From positions 1 through 16,336 of the forward strand of contig CAZQVW010000022.1 of assembly GCA_964596865.1 (NCBI GenBank): DNA of 16,336 nt, given 5' to 3'. A model generated the notes under the pieces. That model did no database searches. It saw only the letters and a list, made by a program, of their open reading frames with translations, and was not told the origin of the DNA. This DNA is from UBA6382 sp964596865 (GTDB lineage Bacteria; Bacteroidota; Bacteroidia; Bacteroidales; Bacteroidaceae). Position numbers and translations under genes: made by a program. This document shows, one piece after another, positions 7,390 through 14,394 of the stretch. The stretch's first letter is position 1; every line of letters begins with the position of its first letter.

Positions 7390-8113
7390 TATATCTAAGT
7401 ATGTAATCCAGCCCGCGCAATACCAATAAATCGTCTTCGGCATCGTGCAAACCCGAATTCTCTTTCACCAAAGCAGCGTCGCCGCCGGTAAGCACCAACT
7501 TCACCGCTCCGTATCTCTCTATCAACTGATTATGAAAGCCGCGGATTTCGTATTCTATGCCGTGGAGCGCGCCCGAGCGCATGGCCGTGGGGGTATCATA
7601 TCCCACCACGGGCGTTTCTCCCGCAGCCTCCACCAAAGGCAGGCGCGCCGTGTGCTCGTGCATAGCCAATAGGCGCATCCTTAACCCGGGCGCGATAGTG
7701 CCGCCCAAGTAAGAATAACCATCGTCATAGCGCAGCACATCATAGGTAACGCAACTGCCCACGTCCACCACCAAAAGGTTTTGTTTCGGCCACAGCATCA
7801 TGGCTCCGGCCACGGCCGCCATACGGTCTGCCCCGAGAGTCTGGGGCGAGCGGTACTTATTTATATAAGGTAGCCTCGTGGCGGGCCCGAGAATATGCGT
7901 CTGCGCCCCTTGGCCGCTCACAAAATCCAGCAGCCCCGACGGAATCTCGCTCACCGAGCATACCAGCGCACGCTCCACCACGCCCCGCTCGCATAATTGC
8001 GCGAGCGCCGACTGCCATTCAGCCTCTTCCACATGGACATGCGCCACAATTTCACCGTCATCAAATACGGCCGCCTTTATACTGCTATTACCTATGTCTA
8101 TTACCAGATTCAT
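7373..8113 (-). CDS. coaX: Type III pantothenate kinase CoaX
   Basis: A 246-residue protein that catalyses ATP-dependent phosphorylation of pantothenate, the first step of coenzyme A synthesis, in the cytoplasm. Visible family motifs are the ATP-binding DIGNSSIK (6-13), the pantothenate-region motif YRSPQTLGADRMAAVAGA (87-104), VVDVGSCVTYD (115-125) with the second catalytic Asp, YLGGTIAPGLRMR (135-147) and VLTGGDA (207-213). The GSC in the third motif, where GTA is more usual, is a mild variant. The length is normal for the family. The frame is open back to 8161, but MNLVIDIGN is the standard beginning. The gene overlaps the outer-membrane protein gene by 17 bases and follows a long non-coding stretch, so it probably opens the coaX-OMP-lptC unit. 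Confidence 0.95.
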   Translation of the reverse strand: MNLVIDIGNSSIKAAVFDDGEIVAHVHVEEAEWQSALAQLCERGVVERALVCSVSEIPSGLLDFVSGQGAQTHILGPATRLPYINKYRSPQTLGADRMAAVAGAMMLWPKQNLLVVDVGSCVTYDVLRYDDGYSYLGGTIAPGLRMRLLAMHEHTARLPLVEAAGETPVVGYDTPTAMRSGALHGIEYEIRGFHNQLIERYGAVKLVLTGGDAALVKENSGLHDAEDDLLVLRGLDYILRYNEEEN

Positions 8114-8180
8114 TAATCCGCATCTGTGCGCTTTTATCCGTTTTACACCTGCAGTATTCACGTAAGCGCATATTTTCGTG

Positions 8181-8188
8181 CAAAATTA
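8181..8188 (-). promoter_or_regulatory. Possible -7 promoter element for the coaX operon
   Basis: On the minus strand this reads TAATTTTG, a match to the Bacteroidetes -7 consensus TAnnTTTG. Transcription would start near 8175, giving a leader of about 60 bases to the coaX start. No good -33 TTTG is present at the expected 19-21 base spacing, so the call is weak. Confidence 0.3.
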
Positions 8189-8277
8189 AGCAAATCCTTG
8201 CGGTTTACTCCACATTTGACAAACTTTTAGACAATCAGCACGAAAATACGCAGCCTCCCTCCTCCAATTACCCGACT

Positions 8278-8403
8278 ATTAACGGCATCTTTTTGTCTCT
8301 TAACGCCAATTCCCTGCCTTTTAACGCCATTCTTCCGCCTTTTAACGCCAGTTTTTTGTCTCTTAACGCCAACTTTTGGCCTTATAACGCCAACAAAATT
8401 CGC
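8278..8403. repeat. Six-unit 21-bp tandem array upstream of coaX
   Basis: Units start at 8278, 8299, 8320, 8341, 8362 and 8383, each exactly 21 bases. The conserved core is TTAACGCCA, and the second half is variable and pyrimidine-rich. The array is followed 9 bases later by a different array with a 22-base period. It lies in the 603-base space between coaX and rseP. Confidence 0.92.
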
Positions 8404-8412
8404 GGAAAAGCT

Positions 8413-8500
8413 AACGTTCCCTTCGGTGCGTTGCAAAACTCCCTTCGGTGCGCAGCAACGTTCCCTTTGGTGCGCAGCAGCGTTCCCTTCGGTGCGTTAG
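8413..8500. repeat. Four-unit 22-bp tandem array
   Basis: Units start at 8413, 8435, 8457 and 8479, each 22 bases, with the conserved core TCCCTTCGGTGCG (one copy has TTTGG). It is unrelated in sequence to the adjacent 21-bp array. The period of 22 would shift any reading frame, so it is not a coding repeat. Confidence 0.92.
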
Positions 8501-8716
8501 CCATAGGGCACAGAAAAATGTTCCGAAAAGGGGAATTTTCGGTAGGCGCAGGTGGTTTGATTGAAACAGGTGCGGAGTTTATGCGTGGCTGCGGAAAAAG
8601 TCCGTCATTTTGTAATTATGCGGCTCATTTTGGTATACCAAACCCGCCCTTATAGGCCCAATCTAAACTCTACTTATACTAAAAGAGCTATTTATCTGCC
8701 TTCTCGGGATGGCGGA
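8501..8716. other. 3' region of rseP with two small inverted repeats
   Basis: No gene is supported. CCGAAAA (8523-8529) and TTTTCGG (8536-8542) form a 7-bp hairpin, followed on the minus strand by AACATTTTT, a weak terminator candidate for the rseP transcript. TTTGGTATACCAAA at 8629-8642 is a perfect 14-base palindrome of the kind bound by dimeric regulators, although no partner is known. Confidence 0.4.
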
Positions 8717-10273
8717 TTATAGGAGAAATCGGAAAATATCGTTGCCAATGGCGTAGATCATGAGTAGGAGAAGTAGCGTCATACCAATAATCTGCGCGCG
8801 CTCCTGAAATTTCAGACTGAATTTGCGGCGAGTAATCATTTCGATGATGAGGAAGAAAGCGTGGCCGCCGTCAAGCGCCGGTATGGGCAGGACATTCATA
8901 AACGCGAGGATGATACTGATAAACGCCGTGAGCTCCCAGAATCGCTGCCAGTCCCACACACTGGGGAACATCGAACCAATGGCGCCAAAAGAGCCTACGC
9001 TCTGCGCGCCCTCCTTGGTAAACAGATAGCGGAGGTCGCTCACATATCCGTGGAATACATTTATTCCGTGGCGGATGCCGGCGGGAAACGATGCGAAGAA
9101 AGAGTATCTCTGCGTAACGGGCTTATAGTAGCTCAAGGCCGAGGCCTGAATGACGCCCATCTTCAATTCGCTGTCCAAAACGAGGCGGATGGTGTCGGTC
9201 TGCGTGGAAATAAGTGCGGATTGGGCGGAAGCGGTAGCGGTTTGTGGGGAATTGATTGCGGCTTGCGTGGAAGCGGTAGCGGCTTGTGGGGAAGCGGTAG
9301 CGGCTTGCGTGGAAGCAGACTGATTGATAGCGGGAATAGCCCTCTCCACCACGATGCTGACGTGGCGTTTGCGGAGAGAATCATTGGTGGTGGCACCCTC
9401 TAATCGCTTACTAAGGGCATTGATGGCCGCGTTATAGTCTGTCCAGTTGTTTATGGGGGTATTATTGAATGCCACGATGCGGTCGCCCTTTAATAAGCCG
9501 GCCTTGGACGCCGGTGTTCCGGCCACCACACTATCAATGGTGGAGGGCAGATTCAGAGACATGAAGGGTTTGTCGGCTTGGAACATGTGAAGCAGATTTA
9601 ATCCGCCCTCCGGCATCTCTAAAGCAACGGTATGGCCGTGGCGCAAGACCCTCACCTCCTTTGCCGTGGAGATGGAGCGATAGACATCGGTGTTGAAATC
9701 GCGGAAAGTCTTGTCATCGGCGCCAATGGGGATGTCGCCCTCTTGGAAACCGAGGTTGTGGGCCTGTTCGTTGAAGGTAAAGCCCATGTTCATGTTCTTA
9801 ATCGGCACGTAGGTCTCGCCCCACACCAATAAAATCATGGAATAGATGAACAGAGCCAAAAGGAAATTCACCGTTACGCCGCCCAGCATCACTATCAAGC
9901 GTTGCCATGCGGGTTTGCTGCGGAATTCCCATTTTTGTGCGGGCTTTTTCATCTGCTCGGTGTCCATGGACTCGTCTATCATGCCGGCAATCTTCACATA
10001 GCCGCCAAGGGGAATCCAACCGATGCCGTATTCCGTGCCGTCGTAGGGATAATTGCCATTTTTGTCCTTTTGGAGTGGCTTTTTGCCGCGCAAACGGCGC
10101 CACCATCTGCTGTATGTGCTGAAAAGATGGAACTTATAATCGAAAAAGAGGTAGAATTTCTCCACGCGGATGCCAAAGAGCTTGGCAAAAAAGAAGTGGC
10201 CGCCCTCGTGAAGCACGATAAGGATGGAGAGACACAAAATAAGTTGCAGAGCTTTTATCAGAAAAATTTCCAT
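8717..10273 (-). CDS. rseP: RseP site-2 intramembrane zinc metalloprotease
   Basis: A 518-residue inner-membrane protease of the S2P/M50 family. The zinc-binding HEGGH is at 22-26 in the first transmembrane helix. A membrane-associated segment with GWIPLGGYVKIAGMID follows, then a hydrophobic helix (MLGGVTVNFLLALFIYSMIL). A PDZ domain carries TPASKAGLLKGDRIVAFNN (about 250-270), and the C-terminal NVLPIPALDGGH (460-471) supplies the third zinc ligand. The family cleaves membrane-bound anti-sigma factors and signal-peptide remnants; the substrate here is unknown. Residues 318-359 are six 7-residue low-complexity repeats (QSASTQA, AATASPQA-like) inserted after the PDZ core. They probably explain why the protein is longer than the usual 440-460. 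It starts 40 bases after dxr and is likely cotranscribed with it. Confidence 0.95.
   Translation of the reverse strand: MEIFLIKALQLILCLSILIVLHEGGHFFFAKLFGIRVEKFYLFFDYKFHLFSTYSRWWRRLRGKKPLQKDKNGNYPYDGTEYGIGWIPLGGYVKIAGMIDESMDTEQMKKPAQKWEFRSKPAWQRLIVMLGGVTVNFLLALFIYSMILLVWGETYVPIKNMNMGFTFNEQAHNLGFQEGDIPIGADDKTFRDFNTDVYRSISTAKEVRVLRHGHTVALEMPEGGLNLLHMFQADKPFMSLNLPSTIDSVVAGTPASKAGLLKGDRIVAFNNTPINNWTDYNAAINALSKRLEGATTNDSLRKRHVSIVVERAIPAINQSASTQAATASPQAATASTQAAINSPQTATASAQSALISTQTDTIRLVLDSELKMGVIQASALSYYKPVTQRYSFFASFPAGIRHGINVFHGYVSDLRYLFTKEGAQSVGSFGAIGSMFPSVWDWQRFWELTAFISIILAFMNVLPIPALDGGHAFFLIIEMITRRKFSLKFQERAQIIGMTLLLLLMIYAIGNDIFRFLL
9197..9322 (-). repeat. Six 21-bp coding repeats inside rseP
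   Basis: Six consecutive 21-base units start at 9197, 9218, 9239, 9260, 9281 and 9302, with plus-strand core GGCTTGCGTGGAAGCGGTAGC variants (GGCTTG, GGAAGCGGTAGC). They encode heptapeptides rich in Ser, Thr, Gln and Ala at residues 318-359 of RseP. The reading frame is kept. Confidence 0.92.
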
Positions 10274-10313
10274 AATTGTGAGTTGGAATAATACTGGGGA
10301 AATAAATGAGGAG

Positions 10314-11474
10314 TTAAAGGGTTTGGATTATTTCTTGGCAGAGACGGCGTGTCTCCAAATCGGTTTGGAATAGGGAATCCAGCGAAGGAGCCGGCTCAAA
10401 GGCCACACGCTGCATCGCGGTGGCGACAGCTTCATATATCTGCGGGAAATGGATTTGCCCCTTGCGGAAAGCAAGGTTGGCTATCTCGTTGGCGGCATTC
10501 ATCACGCAGGGCATATTGCCACCACGGGCGAGGGCATCATAGGCCAACAGGAGACAAGGAAAGCGCTCGGTGTCAGGCTTCTCAAAAGTGAGGGCGCCGG
10601 TCTGGAAAAGATTGAGCCGCGCTCCGGAGAGCGGGAGTCTTTTGGGAAAAGAGAGGGCATATTGTATCGGCAAACGCATATCCGGCAATCCCAACTGGGC
10701 CTTTACCGCCCCGTCCTCAAACTCCACCGCGCTATGCACAATGCTTTGCGGATGGATCAGCACCTCTATCTTTTCGGCATCGATACCAAACAGCCAGCGA
10801 GCCTCAATCACCTCAAACCCCTTGTTCATCATCGTGGCCGAATCGATAGTAATTTTGTCGCCCATCTTCCAAGTAGGGTGATGCAGGGCCTCTTGCGCCG
10901 TTACGTTGTCTAATTGCGATTTATCAAGGTGGAGAAACGGACCGCCGCTGGCCGTGAGCAATAAGCGGGCGGGATGATTATCGCCCTCGCCCACCAAGCA
11001 TTGGAAGATGGCGGAATGCTCGCTATCCACCGGCAGAATGGGGGCTCTATTCTCGATGGCCAAGCGCGTAATGATGTCGCCCGCCACCACCAGCGTCTCC
11101 TTATTGGCCAAGGCAATCTGTTTGCCGGCCTTTATCGCGGCCACGGTTGGCTCCAGGCCGCTGATGCCCACTGTGGCGGTGATGACAATATCCACGGTGT
11201 CCATTTGGGCTACTTCCTTCAGGGCTTGTTTGCCCGCAAACACCTTTATAGTAGTGTCTTTGAGGGCTTCGCTCACTTCCTGATACTTGTTTTCGTCGGC
11301 AATGACCACAGCATCGGGATTAAAGCGGAGGGCTTGGCCTATTAATTCGGCAGCGCGGGTGTTGGCTGTGAGCACGCGCACCTCATAGAGGTCGGGATGC
11401 TCGCTCACCACCTGCAGGGCCTGAGTCCCAATGCTTCCGGTAGACCCTAATATGGCCAGTCGTTTTCTATTCAT
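10314..11474 (-). CDS. dxr: 1-deoxy-D-xylulose 5-phosphate reductoisomerase (Dxr)
   Basis: A 386-residue cytoplasmic enzyme of the MEP isoprenoid pathway. It converts DXP to 2-C-methyl-D-erythritol 4-phosphate with NADPH and a divalent metal. The Rossmann motif GSTGSIG is at 10-16 and ANKETLV at 123-129. The metal ligands are Asp150 and Glu152 in PVDSEHSAIFQ and Glu221 in MMNKGFEVIEARWLF. The substrate loop HPTWKMGDKITIDSATM (199-215) and HPQSIVHS (241-248) are intact, so the enzyme looks functional. Its product feeds undecaprenyl phosphate, the lipid carrier for the peptidoglycan made downstream of MurA. The first 8 bases overlap the end of rimM, and rseP follows after 40 bases; dxr-rseP adjacency is common in bacteria. 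Confidence 0.98.
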   Translation of the reverse strand: MNRKRLAILGSTGSIGTQALQVVSEHPDLYEVRVLTANTRAAELIGQALRFNPDAVVIADENKYQEVSEALKDTTIKVFAGKQALKEVAQMDTVDIVITATVGISGLEPTVAAIKAGKQIALANKETLVVAGDIITRLAIENRAPILPVDSEHSAIFQCLVGEGDNHPARLLLTASGGPFLHLDKSQLDNVTAQEALHHPTWKMGDKITIDSATMMNKGFEVIEARWLFGIDAEKIEVLIHPQSIVHSAVEFEDGAVKAQLGLPDMRLPIQYALSFPKRLPLSGARLNLFQTGALTFEKPDTERFPCLLLAYDALARGGNMPCVMNAANEIANLAFRKGQIHFPQIYEAVATAMQRVAFEPAPSLDSLFQTDLETRRLCQEIIQTL

Positions 11475-12009
11475 TGTGAGGAATTTCGTTTAGGGTGAGC
11501 AATCCTTGCGGCAGGTTGAGAACAAGTTGGCGATTGCGTACATCAATTTCATTTATCAAGTCCGGATGCAATGGCAACACCACTTCCTCGCCGTTTTTCT
11601 TGCGCACATATATTATTACGTTGGCCGAACTGTCGTCTACCTCGGTGGCCACGCCTATTTCGCCGACATTTTTGTCGCTTACGTGGAATCCTTTCAGCAT
11701 CAGCCAGGAGGAAATCTCGCGGTCGTCGGCGTAATCACTGTCTTTTGGGAAAAGGAGGTCGCTATCGGCGAGCATTCTCACGCTGTCGGCGCTGTCGTAA
11801 TTGCGGAATTTGAGAATGGCAGCGCCCTCGCCCGTCTGCCGCCAATCTTCCAGCAGAAATGGCACGGGCAATCCGTCCACTCGCGCAAATACCCACACAT
11901 CTTCCTCCTGCATAAACACATCGTCGCTGTAACGGCAGTCTATCTCACCGCGCAACCCGTGGGGAGCTCCCAATTTGCCCACCAAGAAGAGGTCGTCCTC
12001 CGTGATCAT
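11467..12009 (-). CDS. rimM: Ribosome maturation factor RimM
   Basis: A 180-residue protein needed for maturation of the 30S ribosomal subunit, where it binds ribosomal protein S19. The N-terminal RimM barrel has LFLVGKLGAPHGLRGEIDCR (residues 7-26), the hallmark of the family. A PRC-barrel-like C-terminal half follows, with LMLKGFHVSDKNVGEIGVATEV and later VVLPLHPDLINEIDVRNRQL. The length is normal. A Met at 12030 would add seven residues (MHTHLGN); I prefer 12009 because family members usually begin just before this segment. The gene overlaps dxr by 8 bases, implying translational coupling. Upstream, the 185-base space to murA is filled largely by a 21-bp array. Confidence 0.93.
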   Translation of the reverse strand: MITEDDLFLVGKLGAPHGLRGEIDCRYSDDVFMQEEDVWVFARVDGLPVPFLLEDWRQTGEGAAILKFRNYDSADSVRMLADSDLLFPKDSDYADDREISSWLMLKGFHVSDKNVGEIGVATEVDDSSANVIIYVRKKNGEEVVLPLHPDLINEIDVRNRQLVLNLPQGLLTLNEIPHNE

Positions 12010-12058
12010 ATTGCCTAAGTGTGTGTGCATGTTCTTTTTGTGCGTGGTTATATCTTTG

Positions 12059-12184
12059 GTACGTGAACTAACAGAAATTGTACGTGGAAGAACTGTAATT
12101 ATACGTGGACTAACTGTAATTGTACGTGGACTAACAGTAATTGTATGTGGATTAACAATAATTGTACGTGGACTAATTCTGATT
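12059..12184. repeat. Six-unit 21-bp tandem array between murA and rimM
   Basis: Units start at 12059, 12080, 12101, 12122, 12143 and 12164, each exactly 21 bases, with consensus GTACGTGGACTAAC followed by GTAATT. A plus-strand frame reads through them as a VIVRGLT heptad, but there is no sign that it is a gene. The array lies upstream of rimM in the murA-rimM space, where it would be transcribed if the two genes share an operon. Confidence 0.95.
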
Positions 12185-12194
12185 TTGCACCAGA

Positions 12195-13499
12195 TTATAT
12201 CCTTTGTATGTGGGCGCCAAGACTATTTAGGCGGAGGTCGATATTCTCGTAACCGCGGTCTATCTGCTCCACATTGTCTATCCTACTGACGCCATTGGCA
12301 GAAAGGGCGGCAATGAGCAGAGCAATGCCGGCGCGAATGTCGGGCGACACCATGCGGCGGGCTTTGAGCCGGTGTTTCTGGTCGTGGCCCACCACCACGG
12401 CGCGATGAGGGTCGCAAAGGATGATTTGCGCGCCCATATCTATCAGTCTGTCCACGAAAAACAGGCGACTTTCAAACATTTTCTGGTGGAAAAGTACAGC
12501 ACCGTTGGCCTGGGTAGCCACCACGATGAGCACACTGATGAGATCGGGCGTGAGGCCGGGCCACGGGGCGTCGTCAATGGTCATAAACGAGCCATCGAGG
12601 AAAGTCTCTATCTGATAATGCTTTTGTGGGGGGATATGAATGTAATTCTCTCCGCTCTCGAGGCTCACTCCCAGCCGCTGAAACGCCCGCGGGATGATGC
12701 CCAATTCTTTTACGTCCACATCGTTCACCGTGAGACCGCCGCCCAGCATGGCCGACATGCCGATAAAACTGCCCACCTCAATCATATCGGCGTGGACACG
12801 GTGGGTTGTCCCGTGCAGGGCGTTTACGCCGTGGATAGTGAGCAGGTTTGAGGAAATACCCTCGATTTTGGCGCCCATATTATTGAGCATTCGGCAAAGT
12901 TGCTGGATATAGGGTTCGCAAGCGGCGTTGTAGATGGTGGTGGTGCCCTCGGCAAGGACAGCGGCCATGATAATATTTGCCGTACCGGTTACGGAGGCTT
13001 CGTCCAGAAGCATATAATGCCCTTTCAAGCGGGGAGAAGAGAGGGTATAGCGGGCGTTATCCGCCGAGGCCTTGATTTTAGCGCCCAGCGAGTGCATCCC
13101 CATCAGATGAGTGTCCACGCGGCGGCGCCCAATCTTGTCGCCCCCGGGCTTGGCCAGCACCGCTTTATGAAAGCGCGCCAATAGCGGTCCCACCAGCATC
13201 ACACTGCCTCGAAGGGCGGCGCATTGCTGCAAGAAATCCTCGCTATCGAGATAGGCGGTATCAATCTTATCGGCTTTGAATACGAACGAACCTTTTTGAG
13301 GGTGGTTTACGCTCACCCCCAAATGGCCGAGCAAATCAATTAAGTGGAGCACATCCAATATCTCCGGCACATTGTCAATCCTCACCTCGTCGGGGGTGAG
13401 CAATGTGGCGCAAATCACTTCCAATGCTTCGTTTTTGGCGCCCTGCGGGGTGATGTGGCCGTGCAGGTGGTGGCCGCCTTCAATTAAAAATGAGGACAT
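12195..13499 (-). CDS. murA: UDP-N-acetylglucosamine 1-carboxyvinyltransferase MurA
   Basis: A 434-residue cytoplasmic enzyme that transfers enolpyruvate from PEP to UDP-GlcNAc, the committed step of peptidoglycan synthesis. The active-site pair Lys22-Asn23 (GAKNEAL) is present, as are ALRGSVMLVGPLLAR (95-109) and the substrate loop AKPGGDKIGRRRVDTH (116-131). In the loop, Asp121 occupies the position of the Cys (Cys115 of E. coli) that fosfomycin alkylates, so intrinsic fosfomycin resistance is predicted. Later family segments such as TIDDAPWPGLTPDLIS and MSPDIRAGIALLIAALSA-like sequence near the C-terminus are intact. The gene starts 97 bases after the DUF4290 gene, a pairing often seen in Bacteroidales. 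Confidence 0.97.
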   Translation of the reverse strand: MSSFLIEGGHHLHGHITPQGAKNEALEVICATLLTPDEVRIDNVPEILDVLHLIDLLGHLGVSVNHPQKGSFVFKADKIDTAYLDSEDFLQQCAALRGSVMLVGPLLARFHKAVLAKPGGDKIGRRRVDTHLMGMHSLGAKIKASADNARYTLSSPRLKGHYMLLDEASVTGTANIIMAAVLAEGTTTIYNAACEPYIQQLCRMLNNMGAKIEGISSNLLTIHGVNALHGTTHRVHADMIEVGSFIGMSAMLGGGLTVNDVDVKELGIIPRAFQRLGVSLESGENYIHIPPQKHYQIETFLDGSFMTIDDAPWPGLTPDLISVLIVVATQANGAVLFHQKMFESRLFFVDRLIDMGAQIILCDPHRAVVVGHDQKHRLKARRMVSPDIRAGIALLIAALSANGVSRIDNVEQIDRGYENIDLRLNSLGAHIQRI

Positions 13500-13508
13500 C
13501 TATCTTGT

Positions 13509-13571
13509 TTGTCTGTCGGGGTGAGATGGTTGTCTATACGTATGTGTAGCTTGTCTGCGTGTAAGATTAAT
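13509..13571. repeat. Three-unit 21-bp repeat in the murA leader
   Basis: The hexamer TTGTCT recurs at 13509, 13530 and 13551, exactly 21 bases apart; the rest of each unit is diverged. Read toward murA on the minus strand, GACAA occurs every 21 bases, the last copy 9 bases before the start codon. It is weaker than the other arrays, but the spacing is exact. Confidence 0.55.
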
Positions 13572-13596
13572 TTTCGCTTACTTTCAGCGCCGAGAG

Positions 13597-14193
13597 CTAC
13601 TTATGTTTTTTCTTTGTGGGCACTATGCGCATCACCTGTGAGGCATGATTGATGATATTCAATAGTTGCTGGCGCGGGATAGAGATTGAGACAGCGCCAT
13701 TGGTGAGTTCGCGGACATCGTCCTGCAGTTTTTCGGGAGTGAGCACGGCGCGATTCCACGCAAACAGGCTTTTGGCCATTTGTGCCACCACCAGATAGGT
13801 AGCCTCATCGCGTTGCGGGCCTTCGGGAATGTCTTTGAGGGCTTTCACCATGGCCTCGAGGGTGGCACCGTAGTGGCGATAGCGAGGATGGGAGTGAGGG
13901 TAATCCAGATGTGGGTGCTCGCGCTGGGCATTCGTCTGCTTGGTGATGGGGAATGGGGTCTTTACGTCCAACTTATAGTTGGAGATATACATAAGGTGGT
14001 CCCAAAGGGCGTGCTCAAAGTCGTCCGACCCGTTTTGTGCGGGATTGATGCGAGCCATGACGCGGATAATGGCCTCGGCGCACCACTGGCGCTTATTGGC
14101 GTCCTTCAAACTGACGGCATAATCGGTCATATCCTGCACTATGCGCCCGTATTCGGGCAGAGCCAAGTGCTTGCGGTTTGTATTGTATTCCAT
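13597..14193 (-). CDS. DUF4290 family protein
   Basis: A 198-residue soluble protein with no signal peptide or membrane segment. The N-terminus MEYNTNRKHLALPEYGRIVQ and the segments RINPAQNGSDDFEHALWDHL and LDVKTPFPI match the Bacteroidetes-specific family DUF4290, whose function I do not know. The sequence is mostly helical, with conserved charged and His residues in the central HPHLDYPHSHPRYRHYG stretch (residues 93-109), which could bind a metal. The C-terminus ends in a Lys/His-rich tail (PTKKKHK). It lies directly upstream of murA, as in many Bacteroidales, which hints at a link to cell-wall synthesis or a shared transcript; this is context only. Confidence 0.9.
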   Translation of the reverse strand: MEYNTNRKHLALPEYGRIVQDMTDYAVSLKDANKRQWCAEAIIRVMARINPAQNGSDDFEHALWDHLMYISNYKLDVKTPFPITKQTNAQREHPHLDYPHSHPRYRHYGATLEAMVKALKDIPEGPQRDEATYLVVAQMAKSLFAWNRAVLTPEKLQDDVRELTNGAVSISIPRQQLLNIINHASQVMRIVPTKKKHK

Positions 14194-14310
14194 TCGGAGT
14201 ATGGTTTTGCGGTTTGCGAGATTTTATGCGCTTTTCGGGGCGTGGTTAGGCCTTTAGGGGCGCATGAATCTACAGCAATATTTTTTTCGTTGTGTTTTAA
14301 GATTGTTAGA

Positions 14311-14394
14311 GCAACACATATTGTCCTTTTCTCAACTGCTTGCGCATCTTTATCAACCGTTTACGCATCTTTCAGAACAGTTTGCGCGGCTTGC
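14311..14394. repeat. Four-unit 21-bp array spanning the tsaB 3' end
   Basis: Units of 21 bases start at 14311, 14332, 14353 and 14374. The best-conserved pair shares TCAAC, then ACGCATCTTT or TGCGCATCTT. The unit at 14374-14394 covers the tsaB stop codon and the last codons, so this array appears to continue from the coding end into the 3' region. The core resembles that of the array at 16155-16217 (TTGCGC with CATCTT). Confidence 0.7.

Noticed and set aside
6049..7398. Plus-strand open frame of 449 codons
   Set aside because: It is the antisense shadow of the outer-membrane barrel gene and has no recognisable domain.
8293..8655. Plus-strand open frame of 120 codons over the double array
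   Set aside because: It is composed mainly of the 21-bp and 22-bp repeats. The 22-bp period changes frame in each unit and no family motif is present.
11975..12289. Plus-strand frame with a VIVRGLT heptad repeat, a possible repeat peptide
   Set aside because: The heptad comes simply from a 21-bp array having a period divisible by three. The frame overlaps the ends of rimM and murA on the other strand, and the arrays with 22-bp period show that coding is not what sets the repeat length.
12195..13499. MurA Asp121 as a sign of recently acquired resistance
   Set aside because: The gene sits in a normal housekeeping order, and Asp at this position is, to my knowledge, usual in Bacteroidetes, so transfer need not be invoked.
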